A stretch of DNA of 64,000 nucleotides from Candidatus Zixiibacteriota bacterium (lineage in GTDB: Bacteria; Zixibacteria; MSB-5A5; GN15; FEB-12). A program made the translations under genes and the position numbers. The notes below the pieces were generated by a model. The model made no database searches, had not been told where the DNA came from, and saw nothing but the letters and a program-made list of their open reading frames with translations. Of the stretch, positions 25,862 through 35,859 are shown piece after piece (within the stretch, counting starts at the first letter, position 1; every line of letters starts with the position of its first letter). The stretch lies in NCBI GenBank assembly GCA_028289585.1, contig JANQPI010000035.1, positions 156,717-220,716 on the forward strand. The letters run 5' to 3'.

Positions 25862-27628
25862 GTGCCGCTCATCGATTGGCTGATCATCGTTTTCTATCTC
25901 GGGGGGCTGCTCCTCCTGCTGAGACTTCGCCATATCATGGAAGCTGACGATCGGATCGGGTTCCGGAAGATGGTCTCGGGACTTGTTCTGATGACGGGTG
26001 GGGTGCTCTGGCATGTTTATGGCCAGCTGGGTTGGTTTGTCTCTGTCCCTGGACTATCCGAACCAATAGTACAGGGACTGGTTCGGTGGTCGTTGACATT
26101 CGTCGGGATGTCGCTGCTGGTGTCGGGTGTGGCGAACTGGCTTCCTGTGGCGCGGTCGTGGCGGCGTTGGCGTGCGGAGCGAACGCGTCTGCTTGAAGTC
26201 TACCCCTCGGTACTTAGCACCCGCCGAGACACCATCTCAGTTTCAGAGTTAAGCCGACAGATATGTCGGGCATTACGGCATGCTCTCGACGCTCACGCCG
26301 TGGCTGTCATCGCGCTTAGCCGAAGTGGAAACAGCGCCCGATTTCTCGCCAGCGCTGGCGAAATCGATACCACCGACATCGCCTGGTCGGCACTGCATCG
26401 CCTCGGGCGTTCGGATACGGTAAGTCTAGTCGGTTGGCCATCAGCACCCGGGCCGCCGTCTCTCCAACGAACTATTCGAATCGGAAGCTCACCGCGCCTC
26501 GTTGTTGCTGTCTGGTCAGGGCAGGAAGAGGAGCCTGCCGTAGCGGCGGTTGTTGATCAACTCGGGGGACTGATCGCGGAAGCGGCGGTCGCCGATATCC
26601 GTCGACACCAGGCCGCGGACGACGAGTCGATCGGCCGAATGGTCGCAGTATCGAGAGAGTTGGCTCGATCAGGCCACCCGGAGATCGATCGACTTGCGAA
26701 GTGGGCAGCCGCCATCCGTGGTGAACTTGAGTTGTCGACAGTCACAATAGCGCGGATCAATGGACGACGTCAGATTATGTCGCGACTTACGATCGGTATC
26801 ACAGCGGCCCCACTTATCGAACCGAATCCACGCGAAAGGCTTGGTGTCGAGGCAACGGGTGCGCTGGCGACCGGACACTACCAGCGAGTAACACGGCTGA
26901 CAGAGCACGGCGCACAGATCATGCTCTTAGTACCGGTGATACTGCCACGGGAATCAGTGATCGTGACACTGACACGCGGCGGACGATCGTTTACGTCCAG
27001 CGAGGCTAAGCGGGCCGAAGCACTCGCCGCTACCGTTGCCATGCTCTTTGATGTTTTGGCTGACGAGGGGAGGCTGAGCCATTCGCAGCAGACGTCGCCA
27101 CTAGCGGCAGTGGTCGACAAGCTGCCACTGCTGACCACTGCCGATCCGTCTTGGCACCTCGAGCAACTGGGGGCTGCGCTCGCCGGAAACGGGGTTCTGA
27201 CACTTCGTCTTATCGAGCAGTCTGAGGACGGGTATCTTCGATCGATTGAATTCTGGTCCGCTGACAGTCGTCCCGACATGATCGTCGACCGGGGTGTCAT
27301 CGCTCGTGACCTCATTCCGCTTGCGAGCGACAGCCAACAGCCGTCGGTTACCATCATTGAGCGGCACGCTGACGTGACCAGTACCACGACCATCGACTAT
27401 CTCGTCGGAGATGAAGCGGCTCGACTCATTCTTTCTCCTGGCTTCCGGCAGTCCGGATTGCTCTTGGCGATCGGAGTCGACGCGACTTCTGACGCCAACG
27501 AAGTGGCTGCACTCCTCAAGCTTGTAGGTTCGATACCAATGCCAGCCAGCACGGTCGCAAGGAATCCCCAATCGACAGGAGTTCCCCGAAACAGATTGCC
27601 TCACAACGCGGTTTCTTCTATTATCTGA
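25862..27628 (+). CDS. Orphan membrane protein with GAF-like sensor domains
   Basis: A 588-residue protein with three N-terminal membrane segments (about 4-23, 36-58 and 76-98), then about 480 cytoplasmic residues with two or three GAF-like alpha/beta units (for example AHAVAVIALSRSGNSARFLASAG, and an ASTVTIARING-like repeat). No histidine kinase, GGDEF, phosphatase or HTH output is visible. It resembles the sensory half of a signalling protein without its transmitter. GTG start; AAAGGA lies 13 bases upstream. The FMN riboswitch begins just after its stop. Function not recognised. Confidence 0.6.
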   Translation: MPLIDWLIIVFYLGGLLLLLRLRHIMEADDRIGFRKMVSGLVLMTGGVLWHVYGQLGWFVSVPGLSEPIVQGLVRWSLTFVGMSLLVSGVANWLPVARSWRRWRAERTRLLEVYPSVLSTRRDTISVSELSRQICRALRHALDAHAVAVIALSRSGNSARFLASAGEIDTTDIAWSALHRLGRSDTVSLVGWPSAPGPPSLQRTIRIGSSPRLVVAVWSGQEEEPAVAAVVDQLGGLIAEAAVADIRRHQAADDESIGRMVAVSRELARSGHPEIDRLAKWAAAIRGELELSTVTIARINGRRQIMSRLTIGITAAPLIEPNPRERLGVEATGALATGHYQRVTRLTEHGAQIMLLVPVILPRESVIVTLTRGGRSFTSSEAKRAEALAATVAMLFDVLADEGRLSHSQQTSPLAAVVDKLPLLTTADPSWHLEQLGAALAGNGVLTLRLIEQSEDGYLRSIEFWSADSRPDMIVDRGVIARDLIPLASDSQQPSVTIIERHADVTSTTTIDYLVGDEAARLILSPGFRQSGLLLAIGVDATSDANEVAALLKLVGSIPMPASTVARNPQSTGVPRNRLPHNAVSSII

Positions 27629-27631
27629 CAA

Positions 27632-27756
27632 CAACTTCGGGGCGAGGTGAAATTCCTCGACCGGCGGTTACAGCCCGCGACTCATGTCGGTATCCGGCAT
27701 GACTGAGCCTGTGAAATTCAGGTGCCGACGGTGACAGTCCGGATGGTAGAAGACGT
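27632..27756 (+). promoter_or_regulatory. FMN riboswitch (RFN element)
   Basis: The conserved core is complete: GGGGCGAGGTGAAATTCC, ACCGGCGGTTACAGCCCGCGAC, a variable arm, then GTGAAATTCAGGTGCCGACGG, and CAGTCCGGATGGTAGAAGA. The closing stem pairs CTTC (about 27635) with GAAG (about 27749). Binding of FMN should lower expression of the following rib operon. Confidence 0.97.
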
Positions 27757-27810
27757 TCGGTAACTGCGTGCATGCATGCGGTCGCCGGTTGGCGATGTGC
27801 CACCTTTCTG

Positions 27811-27839
27811 CCCCGAAGCAGTCGCTGATGGGGTTTTTT
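27811..27839 (+). terminator. Riboswitch-controlled terminator carrying the ribD RBS
   Basis: CCCC (27811-27814) pairs with GGGG (27830-27833), with inner AGC/GCT pairing, followed by TTTTTT (27834-27839). The start GTG of ribD is at 27841, so the GGGG arm is also its only Shine-Dalgarno candidate. A small TCGCC-ggtt-GGCGA hairpin (27782-27795) may belong to the antiterminator. Confidence 0.85.
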
Positions 27840-27840
27840 C

Positions 27841-28929
27841 GTGTCCGAACACGACATTCAGTTTATGAAACTCGCGCTGACGGAAGCCACCAAGGGCGTT
27901 GGGAAAACGTCCCCGAACCCTGCGGTGGGGGCCGTCGTCGTGGCCGATGGTCGTGTCGTCGCCCGCGGCTGGCACCGGCGCGCTGGAACTGCCCACGCTG
28001 AGATTGCGGCTCTGCGAGCAGCGGGAGCGGCCGCCCGAGGAGCAACGTTGTACGTTTCGCTGGAGCCCTGTAATCACACCGGGCGCACAGGACCCTGTAC
28101 AACGGCAATCATCGAAGCTGGGATTCGTCGTGTCGTCATGGCGACGACCGATCCGAATCCCCGAGTGCGTGGTCGGGGTCGAAGGCGTCTGCAGGACGCC
28201 GGGTTAGAGGTTCGGTCCGATATCCTGGCCGCCGAAGCGCGGCAGTTAAACGAGGCGTACTTTCATGTCCACCGGACCGGTCGACCGTTTGTCACGGTCA
28301 AAGTTGCGGTGTCGCTCGACGGCCAAATCGCCACAGCAGCCGGTGATTCACGGTGGATAACTGGGCTGGCCGCACGGCGAGAAAGCCATCGTTTGCGTGC
28401 TTCAGTAGATGCCGTCGTGATTGGCGGTGAGACCGCACGTCTCGACGATCCCTCGTTGACTGTCCGTCACACACGAGGGCGCAACCCACACCGAGTCATC
28501 GTCACGGCATCGGGTAAGCTGCCGGGAGGGCTGGGGCTGCTCAATACGACTGACGAGCGCACGGTCGTTGCTACCACAACGGGTGGGGCCAAGAGAGTTT
28601 CGTCCGCTCGCGCCGACGTCTGGTCGTTTCGGACGACCCGGGGGGGGCGCATTGCTATCGACAGCCTGCTGGAACGCATGACAGGTGCTGGCTGGCAATC
28701 GGTTCTGTTAGAGGGCGGAGGTAAACTGATTGCGGAATTCCTGCGGGCCGGCCGAGTTGACAAGTGGATCCAGTTCACGGCACCAATCATTATTGGGCCC
28801 GGGCGAGCATCGGTGTCCGACCTTGGGATTGAGCACGTTGCGGCCGCGGTAACCTTCGAGCGTGTCAGCTGGAGTGAGGTGGGCAAGGATCAGATGTTTG
28901 TTGGGTATCCCAAACGGAGGGCGGCCTGA
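27841..28929 (+). CDS. ribD: Bifunctional riboflavin deaminase/reductase RibD
   Basis: A 362-residue bifunctional enzyme making 5-amino-6-ribitylamino-uracil phosphate. N-terminal deaminase (about 1-145) with zinc motif HAEIAALR and PCNHTGRTGPC; C-terminal reductase (about 146-362) with KVAVSLDGQIATAAGDSRWIT. The start is GTG, immediately after the T-run of the riboswitch terminator. Overlaps the ribE ATG by one base, as part of a tightly packed operon. Confidence 0.97.
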   Translation: MSEHDIQFMKLALTEATKGVGKTSPNPAVGAVVVADGRVVARGWHRRAGTAHAEIAALRAAGAAARGATLYVSLEPCNHTGRTGPCTTAIIEAGIRRVVMATTDPNPRVRGRGRRRLQDAGLEVRSDILAAEARQLNEAYFHVHRTGRPFVTVKVAVSLDGQIATAAGDSRWITGLAARRESHRLRASVDAVVIGGETARLDDPSLTVRHTRGRNPHRVIVTASGKLPGGLGLLNTTDERTVVATTTGGAKRVSSARADVWSFRTTRGGRIAIDSLLERMTGAGWQSVLLEGGGKLIAEFLRAGRVDKWIQFTAPIIIGPGRASVSDLGIEHVAAAVTFERVSWSEVGKDQMFVGYPKRRAA

Positions 28930-29564
28930 TGTTTACCGGCCTCATCGAACGAACCGCTCCGATTGTCGAGGTAACCGAACGCGGTAATTATCGGATCGTT
29001 ACCATTGAGTGCAACTTTGGCGATGACCCGCTAGCGATTGGGGAATCGATAGCGATCGACGGTGCCTGTATGACGGTCGTCTCGATGAATGCCGATCAGT
29101 TCACCGTCGAGATATCCCAGGAATCGCTCGCGAGAACAAAAGCTGGTGCCTATCGCGTGGGTGACCACGTCAACCTGGAACGGGCGCTTCGCGCTGGCGA
29201 TCGTCTCGGTGGGCATTTCGTCACCGGCCATGTCGACACGATTGGCCGGATCGGTCGCGTTGACGAGATTGGTGAATCGTGGGTTATTCATATCGCCTAC
29301 GATGACGACTGGGATCGGCTGGTCGTTGCCAAAGGCTCGATTGCCGTCGACGGCATTTCGCTGACGGTTAACACTGTCGAACGCGGGGGAGTAAGCGTGA
29401 ACATCATCCCACACACTCAGGTAGCGACCAATCTATCAGCGCAGGCCGGTGCTTCGGTCAATCTCGAGTTCGATCTGCTGGCCAAACATATTCTGCGAGC
29501 TCACGATGTCGACGGCGCATCTTCGCTGACCGCCGACAGCTTGAAAGCGAAAGGGTGGACCTGA
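28929..29564 (+). CDS. ribE: Riboflavin synthase, alpha subunit
   Basis: A 211-residue enzyme that dismutates two 6,7-dimethyl-8-ribityllumazine molecules into riboflavin. The two lumazine-binding beta-barrels start with MFTGLIE and (about residue 97) HFVTGHVD, the family signature pair, with a conserved CMTVV and SLTVNTV. The ATG overlaps the ribD stop (TGATG). The ribBA gene starts in the same one-base manner. Confidence 0.96.
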   Translation: MFTGLIERTAPIVEVTERGNYRIVTIECNFGDDPLAIGESIAIDGACMTVVSMNADQFTVEISQESLARTKAGAYRVGDHVNLERALRAGDRLGGHFVTGHVDTIGRIGRVDEIGESWVIHIAYDDDWDRLVVAKGSIAVDGISLTVNTVERGGVSVNIIPHTQVATNLSAQAGASVNLEFDLLAKHILRAHDVDGASSLTADSLKAKGWT

Positions 29565-30781
29565 TGTCCAACACCGAATTTAGCAGTATTCCGGAAGCAC
29601 TCGACGACATTCGGGACGGCCGTTTGGTCGTCGTTGTCGACGATGAGGACCGCGAGAACGAGGGGGATCTGATCATGGCCGCGGAGTGCGTAACTCCCGA
29701 GCATGTCAATTTCTGCGCAACTTACGGTCGAGGACTGATCTGTGTATCACTGACATCCGATCGCATCGACGAATTGCACCTTGGCCCAATGGTCCGTGAC
29801 AATACCGCCAAACTCGGCACGCGCTTCACTGTGTCGGTCGACTCTGTGCACGGTACCACGACGGGTATCTCGGCACCGGATCGAGCCAAGACGATAGCCG
29901 ATCTCGTCGATTCGTCGACACAACCCGAAGATCTGGCGCGCCCGGGACATGTCTTTCCGATTGAGGCTGTCCCCGGCGGGGTGTTGGTTCGAGCCGGACA
30001 TACCGAAGCATCCTCCGATCTTGCTCGTCTCGCCGGCTTTGCTCCATCGGGTTTACTCTGTGAGATCATGGCGGACGACGGCACGATGGCACGGCTGCCG
30101 GAATTGTTGACCTTCGCGAAGCGTCACAATCTGAAGCTCATCACGATTCGTGATCTGATTGCCTATCGCCATCGCAATGAGCGCCTGGTTAAGCGGACGT
30201 CGACTGTCAATCTCCCGACTCGGTACGGTGACTTCACGTTGCATATGTACCACTCCGAACTCGACGGTCGCGATCATCTCGCACTGGTCAGAGGGGACGT
30301 CGCGGGACGAGAGAATACCCTCGTCCGGGTTCATTCCAGCTGTCTGACCGGTGATGTCTTGGGATCACTTCGGTGTGATTGTGGTAGTCAGCTGGAAGCG
30401 GCCTTACGGCAGGTCGCTGAAGAGGATGCTGGCGTCGTTGTCTACATGTGGCAAGAAGGCCGGGGCATTGGATTGGCCAACAAGATCAAGGCATATGCAC
30501 GGCAGGATGATGGCGAAGATACGGTCGAGGCCAACGAGTCGCTCGGCTTCCCCGCTGATCTCCGTGACTACGGCCTCGGAGCACAGATTCTGGCCGATTT
30601 GGGGGTCAGCTCGATTCGCTTGCTGACGAACAATCCGCGCAAAATTGTGGGTCTTCGTGGGTATGGTCTGCAGGTGACGGAGCGAGTTCCCTTGGTTGTT
30701 CCGTCTAACCCGCACAACACCCGCTATCTGGAAACCAAACAGACAAAACTCGGCCATCTGCTTGAGCCGACAGGGAGTTGA
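29564..30781 (+). CDS. ribBA: Bifunctional RibBA: DHBP synthase / GTP cyclohydrolase II
   Basis: A 405-residue fusion that feeds both branches of riboflavin synthesis. DHBP synthase (about 1-205): [16 protein letters not shown] and [14 protein letters not shown] cyclohydrolase II (about 206-400): zinc Cys residues in [26 protein letters not shown] and a terminal LTNNPRK. I took ATG 29564, which overlaps the ribE stop by one base; the upstream ATG at 29555 lies inside ribE. A GGGAG ribosome-binding site for ribH lies inside its last codons. Confidence 0.96.
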   Translation: MSNTEFSSIPEALDDIRDGRLVVVVDDEDRENEGDLIMAAECVTPEHVNFCATYGRGLICVSLTSDRIDELHLGPMVRDNTAKLGTRFTVSVDSVHGTTTGISAPDRAKTIADLVDSSTQPEDLARPGHVFPIEAVPGGVLVRAGHTEASSDLARLAGFAPSGLLCEIMADDGTMARLPELLTFAKRHNLKLITIRDLIAYRHRNERLVKRTSTVNLPTRYGDFTLHMYHSELDGRDHLALVRGDVAGRENTLVRVHSSCLTGDVLGSLRCDCGSQLEAALRQVAEEDAGVVVYMWQEGRGIGLANKIKAYARQDDGEDTVEANESLGFPADLRDYGLGAQILADLGVSSIRLLTNNPRKIVGLRGYGLQVTERVPLVVPSNPHNTRYLETKQTKLGHLLEPTGS

Positions 30782-30783
30782 AC

Positions 30784-31263
30784 GTGAGCATTCGACGAGT
30801 GACCGGAGATTACAGCGGGACAGGTCGACGCGTTGCCATTGTCGTGGGACGTTTCAACGAATTCATCACCGACAAGCTGCGCGATGGCGCAGTAGACGCG
30901 CTAACACGTCACGGTACAGCGGAAAGCGATATAACCATCATCGATGTCCCGGGGGCCTTCGAAATTCCCGGGGTTGCACGAATGACAGCCGACAGTGGCC
31001 GCTACGATGCGGTCATCTGTCTGGGGGCGGTCATTCGTGGTGCGACACCTCACTTTGATTTCGTCGCGGGTCAGGCCGCCGCTGGTCTTGGTCGACTTGC
31101 CGAGCGCGCGTCGATTCCTGTAACGTTTGGGATTCTCACCACGAATACGATTGAACAGGCAATCGAGCGGGCGGGTACCAAGGCCGGCAACAAGGGAGCC
31201 GAAGCAGCGATGACGGCCCTTGAGATGATGTCACTGTATCGGCAACTCCAGGATGCACAATGA
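30784..31263 (+). CDS. ribH: 6,7-Dimethyl-8-ribityllumazine synthase
   Basis: A 159-residue enzyme condensing DHBP with the amino-uracil to lumazine, in a penta- or icosahedral assembly. Motifs: [21 protein letters not shown] and [14 protein letters not shown] (catalytic His). GTG at 30784 is preferred: GGGAG (30773-30777) sits 6 bases before it; the alternative TTG at 30778 is too close. The next gene overlaps its stop (ATGA). Confidence 0.96.
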   Translation: MSIRRVTGDYSGTGRRVAIVVGRFNEFITDKLRDGAVDALTRHGTAESDITIIDVPGAFEIPGVARMTADSGRYDAVICLGAVIRGATPHFDFVAGQAAAGLGRLAERASIPVTFGILTTNTIEQAIERAGTKAGNKGAEAAMTALEMMSLYRQLQDAQ

Positions 31264-31688
31264 GTCAATCATCTCCACGCCGCCGCGCCCGCGAGCTGGT
31301 GCTTCAGGCTCTCTACACGTCCGAGATGGGGGATCAGGACGATGCTTCCGTGATTGACTCCGTCCTGGTCGATTCCTCCCTGTCTCGCGAAACGATCGCT
31401 TTTGCTCGTGACTTGTATCAGCAGGTTCGGGAGCATCAGAGTTGGGCTGATAGCGTGATAGCCGACTATGCCCGTAACTGGTCGCTCGAGCGAATGGCCT
31501 CGATCGACCGGAATATCCTCCGACTTGGCTTGGTGGAACTCAGTTTTCGCCCAGATTCGCCGCCACGGGTCGCCATCAATGAGGCGATTGAGCTGGCAAA
31601 AGCGTTCTCTACGGCCGATTCCGCGTCATTTATCAACGGTATTCTCGACCGTTTTATCCAGGCACCGGATACCCCCTCACAGGCCTGA
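31260..31688 (+). CDS. nusB: Transcription antitermination factor NusB
   Basis: A 142-residue all-helical protein that binds boxA RNA with NusE/S10 in rRNA antitermination. Family motifs: [37 protein letters not shown] and [15 protein letters not shown]. ribH-nusB adjacency is very common in bacteria. The ATG overlaps the ribH stop by four bases. Confidence 0.96.
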   Translation: MSQSSPRRRARELVLQALYTSEMGDQDDASVIDSVLVDSSLSRETIAFARDLYQQVREHQSWADSVIADYARNWSLERMASIDRNILRLGLVELSFRPDSPPRVAINEAIELAKAFSTADSASFINGILDRFIQAPDTPSQA

Positions 31689-31771
31689 AGCTGGACAGCC
31701 GACAGGCAGCGCCGTATCCTGCCCTGCCGAAGTGGTAGAGGAATCGTGACCGGATTGGGAATCAAAAACAT

Positions 31772-34744
31772 TTGTTAACCGTGCTCGGAGTCTCGCTCGA
31801 TCGCGTCAACGTGTTGGTGGCGTCGGCGGTCTTTGTCTTTGTTCTGGTGATCTACACGTTGACAAAGGCGGTCACGTTATCATTCTGGGATTGCGGTGAG
31901 TTCATTGCCGTCAGCCATATCCTTGGCGTGCCACATCCCCCCGGTACTCCACTCTACGTGCTCATTGGTCGAATCTTCTCCCTGCTGCCACTGTTTGAAA
32001 ACATCTATCAGCGGGTGAACTGGCTCTCCTCAATCTGCAACGCCGGCACCGCAACTTTTGGCTACCTGATCGCTGTGCGATTGCTCCGCAGCGCCATCGG
32101 CACCGGTGATCGCTACAGCCGCTTCCTCGTCTATGCCGGTTCGGTGGCCGGAGCTCTCTTCCTGGCCTTTGGCATTACTCAGTGGACAAACTCGGTTGAA
32201 GCTGAGGTTTACGGCACGACACTGCTCTTTCTGATGGGAACGCTGTGGTTACTGCTGGTAGCAGCTGATCATATCGGGACCCCGCTTGGCGAACGCATTA
32301 GCGTTGCCATCGTTTTTCTCGCCGTTCTCGGTACCGGCGTTCACATGACGTCGATGCTGATCTTTCCCGTGCTCTTCTTGGTGCTTGGTATCAGGCGTTC
32401 CGCACCTGACTGGGTCCGTTATGTTGCTATGGCCGCGCTGGCCGTTTTACTGCTGCTGATTGTGCAGCTTTCGGCCCGGCCCGGTGAGGTCCCCTGGCAG
32501 TTGCCGTTCCTCATCGCGCTGATTGTGCTCCTGTTGTACCAGCTTGCTCTCAATACTCAGTCTCGCGGGATAGCGATCGTCACGGCCGGGTTAACGATCA
32601 CTGCACTGCCAGCGTTGCAGGCTTTTTTCCCGTTCTCCTTCGGTGTGCTCGATATCGTCAGTCCCTTCACGGCCCTGGCGACACTTGGCGTGGCGGTTTA
32701 CACCGTCGTCCAGGAGCGCAAAACGGCTGGTCGTGTCTCGACCGTAACGCTTGTCCCGCTGACCATCATCGGCACAGCCGCCGTGCTCAGTATCATCGGA
32801 CTGTTGCCCCTGCGTGGCTACGACCTCTTTCTCCTCATCGCCGGTGTCGTGATGCTTTCGTTGTTGATCCTCTTGTGGAAGTATCTTCGAATCGCACACG
32901 TTGTCGCGCTGCTGGGGTTGTCGACGTTGATCCTGGGAGTGTCGGAATTCAAGTTCGGTTTAGCCGCTGCTGCGATTATCCTCATCGTCGGCTGGGTCAC
33001 CCGACGCATATCTGCTGCCCCGGTTGGCCTTGCCCTTCTGGCGATCGCTATGCTTGGCTTTTCGGTACAGTTCTATATTCCAGTACGCGCCGTTCACGAT
33101 CCGATCATTAATCAGAATGAGCCTGATAACTGGACTGACTTCGTCGATTTCGTAGAACGTAAGCAGTACGGTCAGATGTCAATGACCGAGCGCATGTTCG
33201 AACGGCGATCGGAGTGGACGAATCAATTCGGTCCCCATCGTCGGATGGGCTTCTGGGGGTTTTTCCAAGAGCAATATGGGCTCACCGGCCAGGCATTCCT
33301 GCCGCTTTTGGTGCTCGGTATTCTCGGCCTCTGGCAGGTCGTTCGGCGTAAACCGAGGTCAGGGTTACCGCTTCTGGCGCTCCTGCTGCTCGGGACGGTG
33401 GGACTCGTGCTGTATATGAACTTCGCCGACGGCACACGGATCAATCCAACAACGGGTCAGGACTATCTGGAGGTGCGTGACCGAGATTACTTCTTCACGC
33501 CTGGCTTTGTTGTCTTCGGGCTTGCGATTGGCCTCGGCATCGCGAGCATGATTGGTCTCATTCGATCGGGAATATCTTCGTTTGGTCGTGGTCCCCGTAC
33601 GGTCATCCTCGGATCACTGGTCGTTCTCTTCGCGTTGCCCATCTATGCGATAGCCGAAAACTGGCACCGCTGCGATCGCTCGCGCACGTTCTTTGCCGAA
33701 GACTATGCCCACAACATTCTGGCATCGTGCGATCCGAACGCGATTCTCTTTGTCGCCGGAGACAACGATACCTTCCCGCTCTGGTGCTTGCAGGAAGTTG
33801 GTGAGATTCGTCGCGATGTTTCGGTTGTCAACCTGTCACTTGCGAACACTCGCTGGTATGTCAAGCAAGTTCAGACCTACCTGGGTCTCGATCTCGGACT
33901 GCGTGACTCCCAGATCGACAGCCTCGTTCCCTTCCGTACTCCCGACGGGCGCGTCTTTCGACTCAGCAATCAGGTGAGCGACCGCATTATCCAGAATCAT
34001 GCCGGTCGCCGCCCGATTCACTTCTCTACCTCAGTGCCAAGCAATCAGCGAACGTATCAGGCAAACTCTATTGACAGTCTTTTGCAGCTCCAGGGGATGG
34101 TCTGGTCGCTTCGTCCGGATCAACGTGGTCGCCGAGTTAACGTCGAACGGACCTGGTCTTTGGTCATGGACGATGCTGCCGGTTATCGGTATCGCGGGAT
34201 GAACGATCCGTCGATCTTCAAGCGGGAAGCGACGATGCGCGCCTACTCGAACATCAGCACCACGCTTTTCAATCTTGCCGATACGTTGCGAGCGGCCGGT
34301 TCTCGCGACTCGGCCGAAGCTGTTGTTCGACGTGTCATTGATCGTGTGCCTGTTCTTCCTGAGGGGTGGCGGTACCTGGCGGCAATGTCTGCCCAGGCCG
34401 GTAAGCTTGCTCAGTTTGATTCAATCGTCGCGATTCGTCCCGAGGCGTTCGACTGGCGCGAGATTGGTGTCTTTCGCGCGGGTGCCTTTCGGGCGTTGCA
34501 GCAAACGGACTCGGCTGAGGCGAGTCTGACCGCAGTTTTGTCGCAGGATCCAACATACCGACCGGCGATGGAGGATTTGGTCCGGTTCTATATGCAGATG
34601 AACCGCAATAATGACGTCGTCCGATTGCTGCGGCAGTGGGTGCAGGCAAATCCGACCGATGGTCAAACCGCGGAGGCGTTGCGCAATCTCGAAACTCAGC
34701 TCAGACGGGCTCGTGAGGCCGCACCGGGGAACACCGACCAATGA
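31772..34744 (+). CDS. DUF2723 membrane glycosyltransferase-like protein with TPR-like tail
   Basis: A 990-residue protein. The first half is polytopic and carries the DUF2723 signature TLSFWDCGEFIAVSHILGVPHPPGTPLYVLIGR, with the Asp/Glu pair typical of GT-C enzymes such as protein O-mannosyltransferases; human TMEM260 (plexin O-mannosylation) belongs to this family. After a soluble domain (about 620-830), the C-terminus has weak TPR-like helices. Substrate here is unknown, probably a lipid-linked sugar. The start is doubtful: TTG 31772, or GTG 31781, no clear ribosome-binding site. Next gene overlaps by four bases. Confidence 0.85.
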   Translation: MLTVLGVSLDRVNVLVASAVFVFVLVIYTLTKAVTLSFWDCGEFIAVSHILGVPHPPGTPLYVLIGRIFSLLPLFENIYQRVNWLSSICNAGTATFGYLIAVRLLRSAIGTGDRYSRFLVYAGSVAGALFLAFGITQWTNSVEAEVYGTTLLFLMGTLWLLLVAADHIGTPLGERISVAIVFLAVLGTGVHMTSMLIFPVLFLVLGIRRSAPDWVRYVAMAALAVLLLLIVQLSARPGEVPWQLPFLIALIVLLLYQLALNTQSRGIAIVTAGLTITALPALQAFFPFSFGVLDIVSPFTALATLGVAVYTVVQERKTAGRVSTVTLVPLTIIGTAAVLSIIGLLPLRGYDLFLLIAGVVMLSLLILLWKYLRIAHVVALLGLSTLILGVSEFKFGLAAAAIILIVGWVTRRISAAPVGLALLAIAMLGFSVQFYIPVRAVHDPIINQNEPDNWTDFVDFVERKQYGQMSMTERMFERRSEWTNQFGPHRRMGFWGFFQEQYGLTGQAFLPLLVLGILGLWQVVRRKPRSGLPLLALLLLGTVGLVLYMNFADGTRINPTTGQDYLEVRDRDYFFTPGFVVFGLAIGLGIASMIGLIRSGISSFGRGPRTVILGSLVVLFALPIYAIAENWHRCDRSRTFFAEDYAHNILASCDPNAILFVAGDNDTFPLWCLQEVGEIRRDVSVVNLSLANTRWYVKQVQTYLGLDLGLRDSQIDSLVPFRTPDGRVFRLSNQVSDRIIQNHAGRRPIHFSTSVPSNQRTYQANSIDSLLQLQGMVWSLRPDQRGRRVNVERTWSLVMDDAAGYRYRGMNDPSIFKREATMRAYSNISTTLFNLADTLRAAGSRDSAEAVVRRVIDRVPVLPEGWRYLAAMSAQAGKLAQFDSIVAIRPEAFDWREIGVFRAGAFRALQQTDSAEASLTAVLSQDPTYRPAMEDLVRFYMQMNRNNDVVRLLRQWVQANPTDGQTAEALRNLETQLRRAREAAPGNTDQ

Positions 34745-35859
34745 ACCTGCTGGCTCTCAATTGGAATGACCTCAAGAATCCGTTCGCCGGTGGGGCCGAG
34801 GTGCATTTTGAGGAGTTATTGCGGCGGTTAGTGAGTCAACACGGTCACACGGTGACGTTGGTCTGTTCGGGTTGGGATGGATGTGCTGATGAGGAGATAC
34901 ACGAAGGTATCCGCATTCTGCGCACTGGCCGCCGCCAGAACTTCAACTTCGCGGTGCGACCACTGCTGAAACGTCTCGTGGCTGAAGAATCGTTCAATCT
35001 TCTTATTGAGGATATCAACAAGGTTCCGTTCTATACCCCGCTCTATCTGTCGCTACCAACACTTGTCGTTATTCCGCATCTTTTTGCAACGACCGTCTTT
35101 CACGAAGCATCGTTACCGCTCGCCCTCTATGTGTACTTGTTTGAGGTGCCCGTAACGCGTGTCTACCGACGCTTTCATCACAACGTCATTTCGGAGTCAA
35201 CCGCGGCCGAACTCGTTGAGCGTGGCATACCTAAGGATCAGGTATCGGTTATCCATTGTGGCATCGATCGCTCGACCTACGCACACGACCCTGCTGTGAC
35301 GAAGTATGATGTTCCCACCGTGCTGTATCTGGGGAGAATCAAGAAGTACAAATCAGTTCAGCATCTGATAACGGCCTTTGCCGATGTTCGGATGCAGATT
35401 CCCGAAGCCCGATTGATGGTCGTCGGAGCCGGTGATTATCTTGGGCCCTTGCGGAAGCAAGCAACAACACTTGGAATAGGTGATGCTGTCGAGTTTCCTG
35501 GCTTTGTTCCCTCAGGCAACAAAGTCGAGCGACTTCGTCGCGCGCATGTCGCTGTTCTACCGTCGCGCAAGGAAGGATGGGGGCTGACCAATATCGAAGC
35601 GAACGCGGTTGGTACGGCGGTTATTGCTGCTGACACTCCGGGTCTCCGAGATTCGGTGCGTCACAATGAGACCGGCTACCTCTATCCCTATGGTGATACC
35701 GACGCTCTCCGCGACAATCTCTTGCGGTTGCTCACCGACGATTCCGAACGGCAGCGGCTGGAGCGTGGTGGGTTACAGTGGGCCGAGCGATTTAACTGGG
35801 ACGATGCCGCAGCGGCATTTAACGAACTCGTGGAGCGCGAAGCGGGGAGAGATCAGTGA
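34741..35859 (+). CDS. GT4-family glycosyltransferase
   Basis: A 372-residue GT-B-fold, retaining glycosyltransferase. N-domain starts with a Gly-rich loop (NPFAGGAEVHFEELLRRL); C-domain has VLYLGRIKKYKSVQHLI (donor binding), PSRKEGWGLTNIEANAVGTAVIAADTPG (EX7E-type region, E...E). It should extend a glycan on the cytoplasmic face. ATGA overlap with the DUF2723 gene and GTGA overlap with the flippase-like gene, so the three likely form one surface-glycan unit. Exact sugar unknown. Confidence 0.92.
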   Translation: MNLLALNWNDLKNPFAGGAEVHFEELLRRLVSQHGHTVTLVCSGWDGCADEEIHEGIRILRTGRRQNFNFAVRPLLKRLVAEESFNLLIEDINKVPFYTPLYLSLPTLVVIPHLFATTVFHEASLPLALYVYLFEVPVTRVYRRFHHNVISESTAAELVERGIPKDQVSVIHCGIDRSTYAHDPAVTKYDVPTVLYLGRIKKYKSVQHLITAFADVRMQIPEARLMVVGAGDYLGPLRKQATTLGIGDAVEFPGFVPSGNKVERLRRAHVAVLPSRKEGWGLTNIEANAVGTAVIAADTPGLRDSVRHNETGYLYPYGDTDALRDNLLRLLTDDSERQRLERGGLQWAERFNWDDAAAAFNELVEREAGRDQ

